A stretch of 64,000 nucleotides of DNA. It comes from JACIWG01 sp049969935. Its GTDB lineage: Archaea > Thermoproteota > Nitrososphaeria > JACIWG01. Below the pieces are notes generated by a model. It was not told the DNA's origin. It ran no database searches and worked only from the letters and a program-made list of their open reading frames with translations. Below, piece after piece: positions 34,794 to 43,028 of this stretch (its first letter is position 1; the number at the start of each line of letters is the position of its first letter). A program made the translations under genes and the position numbers. The DNA lies in NCBI GenBank assembly GCA_049969935.1, contig JBMFNX010000002.1, positions 1 through 64,000 on the forward strand. Direction: 5' to 3'.

Positions 34794-36851
34794 ATGTATG
34801 GGGACGTGATCGATTTCGAAACACTTTATTCAGCCCTTGGCTCAAATGAGCGATTAAGCATTTTGAATGAATTAAATAAAAGTGGGCCTCTTTCTTATAC
34901 ACAGTTAAAAAATAATTGTGGGTTCGTGAAGAAGAGGGAGTCTGGCAGATTTGCATATCATTTGCGATTACTAACCTCTGTCAATCTTATTTCATTAAAT
35001 AAGAATACTAAGAAGTATAGTTTGACACCTTTCGGTAGAACCGTTTTAGCGGCTACAAATGAGTTAAAAGAGGCGGCTTTACAGTTTTCTGGAAAAATAT
35101 ATGTTAGAACATCCAAGCATAAGATTGAAGAGTTTGATAGTAATAAAATTTATCAATCATTAATTAGGGAGGCGAATGTTCCCCGCGATTTGGCTTCAAA
35201 AATTACGGCTGAGGCTGAGGCACGGATAAGTAAATTAGAGAATGTCCATTTGACAGCACCATTGATAAGGGAATTCGTGAACTCTATACTTGTTGAGAAA
35301 GGATTAGATGAATATCGTAATAGGCTTACAAGATTAGGTTTGCCTGTAAAGGATGTTACAGATAAGATTACACAGATAGGGCTTTCTGAGGGAAATATTT
35401 CTTCCTTGAGGGAGGCGGCGGCTGATGCAGTCTTCACAGACTATCTTTTACTAACTCAAGTTAGTTCAGAAATTTTAGACATGCACCTTTCTGGAGAAAT
35501 TAGTCTAATGAATACAGGATGCTGGGGTATTATGCCAGACAACATATTTTTTGACGCGCTAGCCTTCAGTTCCTTCGACATAAAATTTGGTTTAAAAGAC
35601 CCGTTTCTTCCAAGAGAATATGGAAGAGAAAATATTAGTTTTACTAAGGCAGTTATATCTATAAATAAAATGCTTGAAAGCGTCTCAAGTGAAGTGTCTG
35701 TAGAAAATTTCATTGAATTTATGGAGTTGATGAAGAAAGTAGAGGGTGAGATAAGCTATAAAAGAGTCTATGAATTTCTTATTAACTCAATTTTGGGAAT
35801 AAATCCTTTAGCTAACAACTTTTTAAGTCTCCAAATAAATTTAAAGGAAGAAAATAAAATAGATACATTAAAAATTTTTTGTGAAGCATACTTAAAATAT
35901 ATTCAGGGGACATTAAGGTCTAGAATAAAACTAATCTTTAACATATTTGAAAAAGAGATATTTCTCCAGATTTTACCTTATATCCTCGATATAATCGAGA
36001 GCGGAGGCAATGTAATGATCGTAGTAAAACCGACGGAAACAGTATCCTACCTAGGTATAAGAAAAAGCTTCTCCTCAAACGATATAGTTTCAGCAGGAAC
36101 TATAATCTTACATTCATTGGCTGTTAATCTGCCACGTCTAGCATATGCTGGTACTGAAGAAACATTTCTAAAAAGTCTTTTAAAAATAAAGCTTCAGAAG
36201 GTACACGATGCTATAGAAACACGCAAAAATAATTTAATTGATCTCATGGAGAAAGAGATACTATATTTATATGAGTATAATAATGAACTATTTTCTAAAA
36301 ACTTCCTTTCAATAGTAAATTTGGTAGGATTGGATGAACTTGCAAAATTTGTTGCTTCACAAGATGAAGAGGAACAGAATAGAATATGGATAAAGTTTAT
36401 GGAGTTTTCTAAGAAGGTATTAGAAGAATGTGGAAAAGGAGTTGGTTTAAGAGTTTTGCCAGCCGTCTACGTCGACGATTCTTCCAGAAGATTCTATGAT
36501 ATGGATAGAGAAAATATTCCGAAAGAGTTTATAGAGAAAATTGATACTGGAAGATATTCTCAAACACCCGTACTTGATATCAAGGACATAGGTAATGAGA
36601 GCTTAATTAGAAGATTACAGTCGAGAATAGGAGCTACAGATGGAGGATACCATGTGATTTTAGATATTGGCACACAAGATGAAGACAGCTTATTAAAAGA
36701 TTCAATAACAGAGGCAATCTCAAAATTGAGTGTGATAAAAATAAGGAAGAAAATGATTTCTTGCGCAACCTGTGGAACAAAAAGTATTCTTCAGTCAAGA
36801 TGCCCTAAATGTGGATCAGCTAAAGTACTTGTCTTACAAACAGACAACTAG
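34794..36851 (+). CDS. Winged-helix + ATP-cone + degenerate NrdD-like protein with zinc ribbon
   Basis: A 685-aa multidomain protein. Residues 1-85 form an ArsR-like winged helix (SNERLSILNELNKSGPLSYT, then FAYHLRLLTSVNLI). An ATP-cone nucleotide-sensing domain follows at about 100-190 (YVRTSKHKIEEFDSNKIYQS). The middle (about 195-640) resembles the anaerobic ribonucleotide reductase barrel: EILDMHLSGEISLMNTGCWG aligns with the NrdD segment that normally reads HLSGDIHIHDLD. The C terminus is a four-cysteine zinc ribbon (CATCG, CPKCG), but it ends within ten residues, with no glycyl-radical RVxGY loop. It is thus unlikely to reduce nucleotides; a dNTP- or ATP-responsive regulator is inferred. 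Confidence 0.75.
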   Translation: MYGDVIDFETLYSALGSNERLSILNELNKSGPLSYTQLKNNCGFVKKRESGRFAYHLRLLTSVNLISLNKNTKKYSLTPFGRTVLAATNELKEAALQFSGKIYVRTSKHKIEEFDSNKIYQSLIREANVPRDLASKITAEAEARISKLENVHLTAPLIREFVNSILVEKGLDEYRNRLTRLGLPVKDVTDKITQIGLSEGNISSLREAAADAVFTDYLLLTQVSSEILDMHLSGEISLMNTGCWGIMPDNIFFDALAFSSFDIKFGLKDPFLPREYGRENISFTKAVISINKMLESVSSEVSVENFIEFMELMKKVEGEISYKRVYEFLINSILGINPLANNFLSLQINLKEENKIDTLKIFCEAYLKYIQGTLRSRIKLIFNIFEKEIFLQILPYILDIIESGGNVMIVVKPTETVSYLGIRKSFSSNDIVSAGTIILHSLAVNLPRLAYAGTEETFLKSLLKIKLQKVHDAIETRKNNLIDLMEKEILYLYEYNNELFSKNFLSIVNLVGLDELAKFVASQDEEEQNRIWIKFMEFSKKVLEECGKGVGLRVLPAVYVDDSSRRFYDMDRENIPKEFIEKIDTGRYSQTPVLDIKDIGNESLIRRLQSRIGATDGGYHVILDIGTQDEDSLLKDSITEAISKLSVIKIRKKMISCATCGTKSILQSRCPKCGSAKVLVLQTDN

Positions 36852-36856
36852 TTAGA

Positions 36857-37153
36857 TTATTTCTTACCAATAACCTCAAGTTTTCCAAAACGGCCTACAT
36901 TTAGACGAATTTCACCCTTGTAGCTATTAACATAACCGTTTTCAATTTTAACCATGTCTCCAACTTCAACCATATCTATTTGCTCATCCCATAAAGTCAA
37001 TTTTATACTACCAGTTTCATCTTCTAAAGTTAGGTCTGCAACCTTCGCCTTCTGACCTGTTCTTAATGTAACTTCCCTTACCTCAGGTTTTTCAACTATT
37101 TTTCCAACCACCTGAACCCTTCTCATATTATCTCTTAATTGCGATATTTGCAA
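36857..37153 (-). CDS. Single-OB-fold ssDNA-binding protein (crenarchaeal SSB-like)
   Basis: A 98-aa OB-fold protein that should coat single-stranded DNA. VQVVGKIVEKPEVREV, LTLEDETGSIKLTLWDEQ and MVKIENGYVNSYKGEIRLN match Sulfolobus SSB, including the tryptophan; the acidic tail of Sulfolobus SSB is absent. A TTG at 37153 gives MQISQLRDNMRRVQ, which aligns with the family N terminus; the ATG at 37126 would cut off the first strand. A TATA-like TTTATAAG lies about 25 bases before the TTG, fitting a leaderless message. Convergent with the ATP-cone gene. Confidence 0.82.
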   Translation of the reverse strand: MQISQLRDNMRRVQVVGKIVEKPEVREVTLRTGQKAKVADLTLEDETGSIKLTLWDEQIDMVEVGDMVKIENGYVNSYKGEIRLNVGRFGKLEVIGKK

Positions 37154-37219
37154 GCTATTCGCACATAAACTTATAAACAAACCCTTAAAAGCTTTACTTA
37201 TCAAGAGCGTAGTTCTAAT

Positions 37220-37777
37220 ATGGGATTAGATGAAAAAATTGAAGAAAGGAAAATAGAATGCTATGGTACAGTAGAAGGAGAAAAAATTATCGTAAAGGTG
37301 GACAATAAAGTTCAGGAATTATATCAGAGCGGATTTGGGAAAATTGATGGAGAAAATCTGATTTTAGACTTGTACGAGGGACTATATTTAAATGAACTTA
37401 AAAAAATAGAGGTTTTATATAAGGGGAAAAATGTAGGTTTCAATGAACTTATGGAAGTATGCTATAAAAAAGATAAAAATGTCCTTACCAATTACCTAGT
37501 TTATAGGGATTTGAAAAATAGAGGATTTATAGTTAAGAAGAGTGAGGAATTCGGAGTCGATTTTTACGTTTATGAAAAAGATGATTACTGGATAAAACGT
37601 GCAAAATATGCAATATTTGTATTAAATGAAGGGTGCGAAGTAGATTTTAAAAAAATTTTTGAAAAAATTAAAGAGGTAAAAAATTGTGTGGAGGAGTCAA
37701 TTATAGCTGTCCTAGATAGAAGGGGAGAAGTAATATACTATAGAGCTTCTGAGGAGACCTTTAATGAAAAAAGATAG
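37220..37777 (+). CDS. tRNA-splicing endonuclease-like subunit, catalytic residues replaced
   Basis: A 185-aa EndA-family protein. The C-terminal nuclease fold is clear: NYLVYRDLKNRGFIVKKSEE and FGVDFYVYEKDD (about 91-122), AKYAIFVL and ESIIAVLDRRGEVIYYRAS (about 159-177). Of the Tyr-His-Lys triad, Tyr118 is probably kept, but Arg127 stands at the His site and Glu158/159 at the Lys site. It is therefore likely the non-catalytic structural subunit of a heteromeric (alpha-beta)2 splicing endonuclease that cuts bulge-helix-bulge RNA. A catalytic partner must lie outside this window. It overlaps the prenyltransferase gene by 14 bases. Confidence 0.8.
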   Translation: MGLDEKIEERKIECYGTVEGEKIIVKVDNKVQELYQSGFGKIDGENLILDLYEGLYLNELKKIEVLYKGKNVGFNELMEVCYKKDKNVLTNYLVYRDLKNRGFIVKKSEEFGVDFYVYEKDDYWIKRAKYAIFVLNEGCEVDFKKIFEKIKEVKNCVEESIIAVLDRRGEVIYYRASEETFNEKR

Positions 37778-38666
37778 AATTAGACACTATGTTAGGATAG
37801 TTAGACCAAAAAATAGTATTATGATAGGTATGGCTGTGATCATTGGAATGATCTTAACCGACCCAAAACAAATTCTTTCAATAAGAACCGTTTACGGCTT
37901 TCTAACTGGATTTTTTATATCATGCTATTCCATGATTGTAAATGACATTTACGATATTGAGGTAGACAGAATTAATAACATGGATAGGCCTCTGGCGAAA
38001 GGTGAAATAACTGTTAAAAGCGCGTTGGTATATAGCATATTCCTACTTTTTATAGGACTTGCATTAGCATATTTTACTTCAATTTTAAACTTTATTATAG
38101 CAATTTTGTTCGCTTTCATTTCATGGCTTTATAATTTCAGCTTGAAAAAACATGGGATAGTCGGTAATATGACTGTAGCAGTTTCAACAATTGTACCATA
38201 CTTGTATGGTAATATAATTCTTTCATATAATAATATGGTTGATGAAAATATTTTATTGAATCCAATACTTTTAAGTCCTACTGTTTGCTGGTTTTCTCTA
38301 GTATCCTTTTTTGCTGTTACAGGAAGAGAGGTGATAAAAACAATATCTGACATTGAAGGTGATAAAATAAGAGGTGTAAAGTCTGTGGCAATATGCTGGG
38401 GTAAAGGGAGGGCGGCTAAAACTGGAGCATTATTCTTTATCTTGGCGGTAATATGTACATTAGGCCCCTATATTCTTAGGGAGATGGGTACAATTTATCT
38501 TTTGGCAATATTATTTCCTGACCTACTATTTATCTACTTATCATATTCTATTCTAAAGGATTGTTCAAGTGAAAATGCTTTACGCGTTAAAAGGATGGCT
38601 TTAAATGGTATGCTTATTGGATTTTTTTCCTTTGCCATAGAAAAACTGTTGGTGATATGGATATGA
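37764..38666 (+). CDS. UbiA-family prenyltransferase, probable DGGGP synthase
   Basis: An integral membrane enzyme of 300 aa that attaches the second geranylgeranyl chain to glycerol phosphate in archaeal lipid synthesis. The first Asp-rich motif is NDIYDIEVDRINNMDRPLAK (about 54-73), and the second is REVIKTISDIEGDKIRGVKS (about 188-207). Roughly eight hydrophobic spans are present. Other UbiA enzymes (heme, quinone) are possible, but the NDIYD-DRPLAKGEI form fits archaeal DGGGP synthase. It is translationally coupled to both neighbours. Confidence 0.85.
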   Translation: MKKDRIRHYVRIVRPKNSIMIGMAVIIGMILTDPKQILSIRTVYGFLTGFFISCYSMIVNDIYDIEVDRINNMDRPLAKGEITVKSALVYSIFLLFIGLALAYFTSILNFIIAILFAFISWLYNFSLKKHGIVGNMTVAVSTIVPYLYGNIILSYNNMVDENILLNPILLSPTVCWFSLVSFFAVTGREVIKTISDIEGDKIRGVKSVAICWGKGRAAKTGALFFILAVICTLGPYILREMGTIYLLAILFPDLLFIYLSYSILKDCSSENALRVKRMALNGMLIGFFSFAIEKLLVIWI

Positions 38667-39865
38667 GTTTACCTTGGACGGAAAAATATAGGAATATCGA
38701 ATTTAATATGATAATTGGTAATGAGGCTGCAAGAAGAGAGTTTTTGGAATGGTTGAAGAACTGGAAAAGAGGGGACAAGGCTGTACTATTATTGGGGCCG
38801 CCAGGAATTGGGAAGAATACATCAGTATATGCTGCTGCAAGAAAACTAGGATATTATGTGATAGAGTTAAATGCAAGTGATATAAGAACTAAAGATGCGC
38901 TTAACAAAAAACTAGGAACAAGTCTTTATGCTGCAAACTTATTTAATGAGAAAAGAATGGTTTTATTTGATGAAATAGACGGCCTATATGGTAGAGAAGA
39001 TTATGGGGGAATGGAATATATTATTGAACTACTTGATAAACCACCTGTACCAATAGTTCTTACAGCAAACGATGAATCAAATGAGAACGTTTTAAAACTT
39101 TCTAAGAAAGTGATATGGATAAAATTTCAAAAAGTTCCATTAAGATTAATTGAAATATACCTAAAGCATATATGTGAAAAGGAAGGTAAACATGTGGACA
39201 AAAAGGTTCTTCAGAAGATTGTTGAAAGGAGTGGGGGTGATGTACGTAACGCCATAAATATGCTCCAGACCATTATAGATACCTCATACCTTCTAGACGA
39301 ATCAGATTTTATGAAAGATGAAAGCGTGTCAAAAATGGAGGCTATAATTGCATTAGTAGCAAGTGAAGACAAGAATATTGCCTTAAAAAAATTTTCTCAA
39401 ATGGATGCAGATATAGAAGAAAAGTTAAAAATAATGTTTTACTCTATTCTAGCATCAAATCTTGATAAAATTACTAGAACTAAAGCTTTAAAAGCAATAT
39501 CTGATATTGATATCCTAAGGAACAGGATAGAGAATACACAAGAATGGAGAATGGCAAGATGGTATGACATGTATTTTGTTGAAAAAATCTTTAACCCAGA
39601 AATTAGAAAAGGTTTCAGATATTCAGAGGAAGAACCCCTATGGGAATTAAAGTTAAAATATTGGACTGAATTAAGAATATTTAAGGAAATAAGGGAGAGA
39701 GTTAATCAAAGATACCATGTTTCTGTTGGAGAATTTTCTCTCTATTATATACCATGTATAATCGCATTAGCAAAAAAAGATTTTAGCATGATGTCAGAAT
39801 ATCTAAAGTATGTAGGCTTCGGAGACAATTTCCTTTCATATATAGAGAAAAGGGTGAAGGAATAA
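38657..39865 (+). CDS. rfcL: Replication factor C large subunit
   Basis: A clamp-loader subunit of 402 aa. The start SLPWTEKYRN is typical, followed by Walker A LLLGPPGIGKNTSVYAA (about 48), Walker B MVLFDEIDGLYG, a sensor 1 region IVLTANDESNENV and GGDVRNAINMLQ sensor 2. The Walker A lysine is followed by Asn54 where Thr/Ser normally binds magnesium. The C-terminal domain ends at YIEKRVKE and lacks the long tail with a PIP box seen in many relatives. Two ATGs (38657, 38663) are possible. It overlaps the previous gene by ten bases. Confidence 0.92.
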   Translation: MDMSLPWTEKYRNIEFNMIIGNEAARREFLEWLKNWKRGDKAVLLLGPPGIGKNTSVYAAARKLGYYVIELNASDIRTKDALNKKLGTSLYAANLFNEKRMVLFDEIDGLYGREDYGGMEYIIELLDKPPVPIVLTANDESNENVLKLSKKVIWIKFQKVPLRLIEIYLKHICEKEGKHVDKKVLQKIVERSGGDVRNAINMLQTIIDTSYLLDESDFMKDESVSKMEAIIALVASEDKNIALKKFSQMDADIEEKLKIMFYSILASNLDKITRTKALKAISDIDILRNRIENTQEWRMARWYDMYFVEKIFNPEIRKGFRYSEEEPLWELKLKYWTELRIFKEIRERVNQRYHVSVGEFSLYYIPCIIALAKKDFSMMSEYLKYVGFGDNFLSYIEKRVKE

Positions 39866-39866
39866 A

Positions 39867-40196
39867 ATGGAGATTGTTGAAGGAAAGTGGTTCAGATTAC
39901 CAAGACTTAACACTAACGATTTTAAAACATTAATGTCTTTGGGAGTTAAATATGACAAAGGCAGAGGGATGCTTGTCAGCTACGAAACCAATAAAAAGCT
40001 TTTAATAGAATTCCTTGAAACCATTCTAAAAGATCAAATAATTCTTTATAAAGAATGTGCAATTTGTGGGAAAAACGTTGACTGCAGGGATTGTGAGTAT
40101 AGGGTAAAATGCGATTACTATAATGCTTCAGAAAAATGTATTTGTGAAAAATGTTTGGCAAAGGATGAAAACTATGCACTTTATGTGATGCAGTAA
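39867..40196 (+). CDS. Cysteine-rich small protein coupled to rfcL, 109 aa
   Basis: No family recognised. Residues 1-55 look like a compact alpha/beta domain (WFRLPRLNTNDFKTLMSLGV, then KKLLIEFLETIL). From residue 62 there are eight cysteines in a short stretch (CAICGKNVDCRDC, VKCDYY, KCICEKC), which probably hold two zinc ions. The ATG lies one base after the rfcL stop, so the pair is co-translated. A replication- or repair-linked zinc protein is a guess from context only. Confidence 0.75.
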   Translation: MEIVEGKWFRLPRLNTNDFKTLMSLGVKYDKGRGMLVSYETNKKLLIEFLETILKDQIILYKECAICGKNVDCRDCEYRVKCDYYNASEKCICEKCLAKDENYALYVMQ

Positions 40197-40199
40197 AAA

Positions 40200-41114
40200 C
40201 TAGGTTGTACAATAGGGTTTTCTTAAAATAACAGCTTTAAGGAAAGCATTTCTTAAGCCATCATAATCTTTGCTTTTCAAATACAGTTTAGCATCAACTT
40301 CATTTCCTGAAACCATCAAGCAAGGTTTGAATGCACCGCTATAAGTTACTCTTAGGCGATTACAATTTGCACAAAATTCTGTATTTTCGATTGGATGAAC
40401 CACTTCAACCTTTGTTGAATCCAATTCAAATATCTTCCTCTTATGCATATCATCTCTATAATATACGTTCTTTGCCCTTTTTGAAAGCATTTTTTCAAGT
40501 TCATCAAGAGGCGCATGATATTCATTGTAAAGCTTTGGAACAACGCGCACAGGCTCTAGTTCAATTATTTGAAGTATTGCACCAACCTTTGCTGAATATG
40601 ATATCATATCATCTACTTCATTCTCATTTATTCCTTTCAATAGAACCATGTTTATTTTTACAGGATTTAAACCTACATCGCATGCCTCTTTTATACCATC
40701 TAGTACTGGTTCAATCTTTCCACCACCAGTGATGTTACTGTATTTTAGACCATCCAATGTTGGGAGGCTCACATTAACTCTCTTTAATCCTGCAGCTTTT
40801 AAGCTAGAGGCATAATTTTTTAGAAAGTGACCATTTGTAACTAATGAAACTTCCTTTAATCCTGGAGTTGATGATACAGAGTTTACAATTTCTACAATAT
40901 CATTTCTACATAATGGTTCACCTCCAGTAAGTTTTACTGTTTTAACACCATAGGATGAAGCAAGATCAACTATTGCCTTTATCTCGTCTAATGTCAACTC
41001 ATCTTGGCCCTCACTAAATCCTTCACCGTGACAGTAAAAGCATTTTAGATTACATTTTGATGTGACTGATATTCTTATATTATAAATTGGTCTGTTATAT
41101 AGATCCAATAGCAT
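40200..41114 (-). CDS. moaA: GTP 3',8-cyclase MoaA (radical SAM)
   Basis: First step of molybdopterin/tungstopterin synthesis. The radical SAM cluster is CNLKCFYCHGEG (residues 15-26), with VKLTGGEPLCRNDIVEIV nearby; the second cluster uses CANCNRLRVTYSGAFKPC near the C terminus. Length 304. The C terminus is RKPYCTT and lacks the double glycine found in many MoaA proteins. It is the last gene of a moaC-moaB-moaA operon, two bases after moaB. Confidence 0.93.
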   Translation of the reverse strand: MLLDLYNRPIYNIRISVTSKCNLKCFYCHGEGFSEGQDELTLDEIKAIVDLASSYGVKTVKLTGGEPLCRNDIVEIVNSVSSTPGLKEVSLVTNGHFLKNYASSLKAAGLKRVNVSLPTLDGLKYSNITGGGKIEPVLDGIKEACDVGLNPVKINMVLLKGINENEVDDMISYSAKVGAILQIIELEPVRVVPKLYNEYHAPLDELEKMLSKRAKNVYYRDDMHKRKIFELDSTKVEVVHPIENTEFCANCNRLRVTYSGAFKPCLMVSGNEVDAKLYLKSKDYDGLRNAFLKAVILRKPYCTT

Positions 41115-41116
41115 TA

Positions 41117-41641
41117 TTATTCCCTCGCATGCTTCACTATATGTGGAAGTTCGTCACATATTATTTCCATTGCTGTCTCAACAGCGTCAGGGGAGCCTGG
41201 GAGACAAAAGACGACCCTTTTAGATACAATGCCAGCGGTCGCTCTTGAAATTATAGCAGCACCTTTAGCTTTTTGAAAACTTTTCAGCCTAAATATTTCT
41301 CCAAAACCTGGCATAAATTTATTAAATAATGGAGAAAGAGCTTCAACTGTTACATCAGAGGACGTTATCCCAGTACCACCAGTCAAAATTATAACGTCAC
41401 AATTTTCTTCATAAATGGACCTAAGCGTTTCCTTCCTTATCATTTCGATATCATCAGGAACAATTTTCCTCGACTTTATCTGATAGCCTCTTTCAATTAA
41501 CATTTGAACAATTTTAAGCCCCGAAAGGTCGTCTACTTTATGGCCACGAGATGCTTCATCAAACCTAGATGAGCTTACAGTTATCACAGAACATGATATT
41601 TCAGTCGGAGTAGAAAGCCTATGGGATTCATAACTTTTCAA
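41117..41641 (-). CDS. moaB: MoaB molybdopterin adenylyltransferase family protein
   Basis: A 174-aa MoaB/Mog-fold protein, expected to adenylylate molybdopterin before metal insertion. Marks are SRFDEASRGHKVDDLSGLKI near residue 25, the DVIILTGGTGITSSDVTVEA loop (about 83-102) and CLPGSPDAVETAMEIICDEL (about 146-165). Overlaps moaC by four bases. Confidence 0.92.
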   Translation of the reverse strand: MKSYESHRLSTPTEISCSVITVSSSRFDEASRGHKVDDLSGLKIVQMLIERGYQIKSRKIVPDDIEMIRKETLRSIYEENCDVIILTGGTGITSSDVTVEALSPLFNKFMPGFGEIFRLKSFQKAKGAAIISRATAGIVSKRVVFCLPGSPDAVETAMEIICDELPHIVKHARE

Positions 41642-42084
41642 CCATATTTCACCTTTTTTAAGACCCTAACATCTTGAATTCTTGTAAACGGATAGTTTCC
41701 TGATGAATCCTTTTCATATTTTTTAACTAAGTCCCATATATTTAAAAGAGCATTTAGAACTCCTGAAAGAGCATCCATTTCCACACCCGTTTTCGATGAA
41801 GCCTTGACTTTAACACGCACTTTTATATATGTGTCACCAATTTCAAATTCAGGCCTAACACTTTCTATTGGTATGGGATGACAAAAAGGTACAAGTTCAG
41901 GAGTCTTTTTAACCGCATTAAGAGCACATACTGATGAAATTTGTAGAACATCACCCTTTTCAATCTTATTCTCTTTTATCAGTTTTATTGTTTCCGGCTT
42001 CAAAATTATTACACCTTCAGCTAATGCTTCTCTTTCAACAACAGGTTTTTTAGAAATATCTACCATACCCAATTTTGGGCACAC
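41638..42084 (-). CDS. moaC: Cyclic pyranopterin monophosphate synthase MoaC
   Basis: Converts the MoaA product to cyclic pyranopterin monophosphate. MVDISKKPVVEREALAEGV is the usual start, followed by KKTPELVPFCHPIPIESVRP (about 62) with the catalytic histidine and KTGVEMDALSGVLNALLNIW (about 105). Length 148. An ATG at 42067 (MVDISKKP) matches relatives better than the one at 42084. First gene of the moa operon. Confidence 0.94.
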   Translation of the reverse strand: MCPKLGMVDISKKPVVEREALAEGVIILKPETIKLIKENKIEKGDVLQISSVCALNAVKKTPELVPFCHPIPIESVRPEFEIGDTYIKVRVKVKASSKTGVEMDALSGVLNALLNIWDLVKKYEKDSSGNYPFTRIQDVRVLKKVKYG

Positions 42085-42268
42085 TCCATTTAAAGGTTAA
42101 TGTTAACAGTATAAAAGGGATTCTTTACACGATATGCTGTTAGCCGCTTAATTGGGTCTATAAAAATCTCCAGAATATATAAATGGTGCATTACTGTTTC
42201 ATGCTAAAATTTTTAAGCAAAAAATTTATAATATGGCAAGCAGTCCAAGCTATGGGCTTAACAGTATA

Positions 42269-42293
42269 CCTAGACAATTTATAATGGTCTAGG
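42269..42293 (+). promoter_or_regulatory. Inverted repeat across the TATA region of the flavoprotein gene
   Basis: A perfect 7-bp inverted repeat, CCTAGAC at 42269-42275 and GTCTAGG at 42287-42293, encloses the 11-base spacer AATTTATAATG with a TATA-like core. The right arm runs into the ribosome site GGTGG of the gene starting at 42302. It could be an operator or an RNA hairpin masking the ribosome site. Confidence 0.4.
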
Positions 42294-42301
42294 TGGTTGA
42301 T

Positions 42302-43015
42302 ATGAAGCCCAAAATATTGTTAATAAATGCATCACCTAGAGCCAATGGTTGGTCTAAAAAGTTACTGTTAGCAGCTAACCATGGTGTTATAGACGCGAGA
42401 GGAGAATCAGAGATAGTGCACCTTTATGAACATAATATTAAACCTTGCATAGGTTGTGTATCCAATAGTACGAGAGAATGCAAATTTCCATGCTTGATTG
42501 AAGACGATGACTTTAATAAACTCGGAGAAAAAATTCTCACCGCACAAGGATTTATCATAGCTACACCATTATACTGGTACATGGTTAGTGGACAATTAAA
42601 GAACTTAATTGACAGGCTAACAAGCATGGAAAACATGATATTTCATATTAAAAAAAGTTTATTGGATGGAAAGGTTGCTGGATTTATAGCAGTAGGAAAT
42701 GATTCAGGGTCTATAATGGCAATCTCATACTTAATGGTTACATTTAATAGCATGGGGGTACTTATTCCACCTTGGGCGCTTTCATACCACCATAGTAAAA
42801 AGGACGTATTAGATAATAGGGAGGCAATTCTAAGCGCATACAATGTAGGATATAACGTTGTAAAAGCTGCTAGACGAATTTATGATATAACAAAATGGTA
42901 TAAGGCTAATGTTAACATAGAAAAGATAGTAAATAGTATTGAGAATACTTGCGAGAAAAGGAAAGAAATTGTTACCAGTGTAAAAGTGGCTTCTAACAGG
43001 AAAACCATGTACTAA
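42302..43015 (+). CDS. NAD(P)H-dependent FMN reductase / flavodoxin-fold protein
   Basis: A flavodoxin-fold oxidoreductase of 237 aa. PKILLINASPRANGWSKKLL is the phosphate-binding loop of FMN, followed by CIGCVSNSTRECKFPC (four cysteines, iron-sulfur flavoprotein style), FIIATPLYWYMVSGQLKNLI (about 82-101) and an IAVGNDSGS loop. The C-terminal 60 residues are helical. ATG at 42302 follows GGTGG at good spacing; an in-frame GTG nine bases earlier is less likely. Substrate unknown. Confidence 0.85.
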   Translation: MKPKILLINASPRANGWSKKLLLAANHGVIDARGESEIVHLYEHNIKPCIGCVSNSTRECKFPCLIEDDDFNKLGEKILTAQGFIIATPLYWYMVSGQLKNLIDRLTSMENMIFHIKKSLLDGKVAGFIAVGNDSGSIMAISYLMVTFNSMGVLIPPWALSYHHSKKDVLDNREAILSAYNVGYNVVKAARRIYDITKWYKANVNIEKIVNSIENTCEKRKEIVTSVKVASNRKTMY

Positions 43016-43028
43016 TACTTAAATTCAA

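Noticed and set aside
34794..36851. An active anaerobic ribonucleotide reductase
   Set aside because: No glycyl-radical RVxGY loop and the conserved HIHDLD motif is lost; no activase gene lies nearby.
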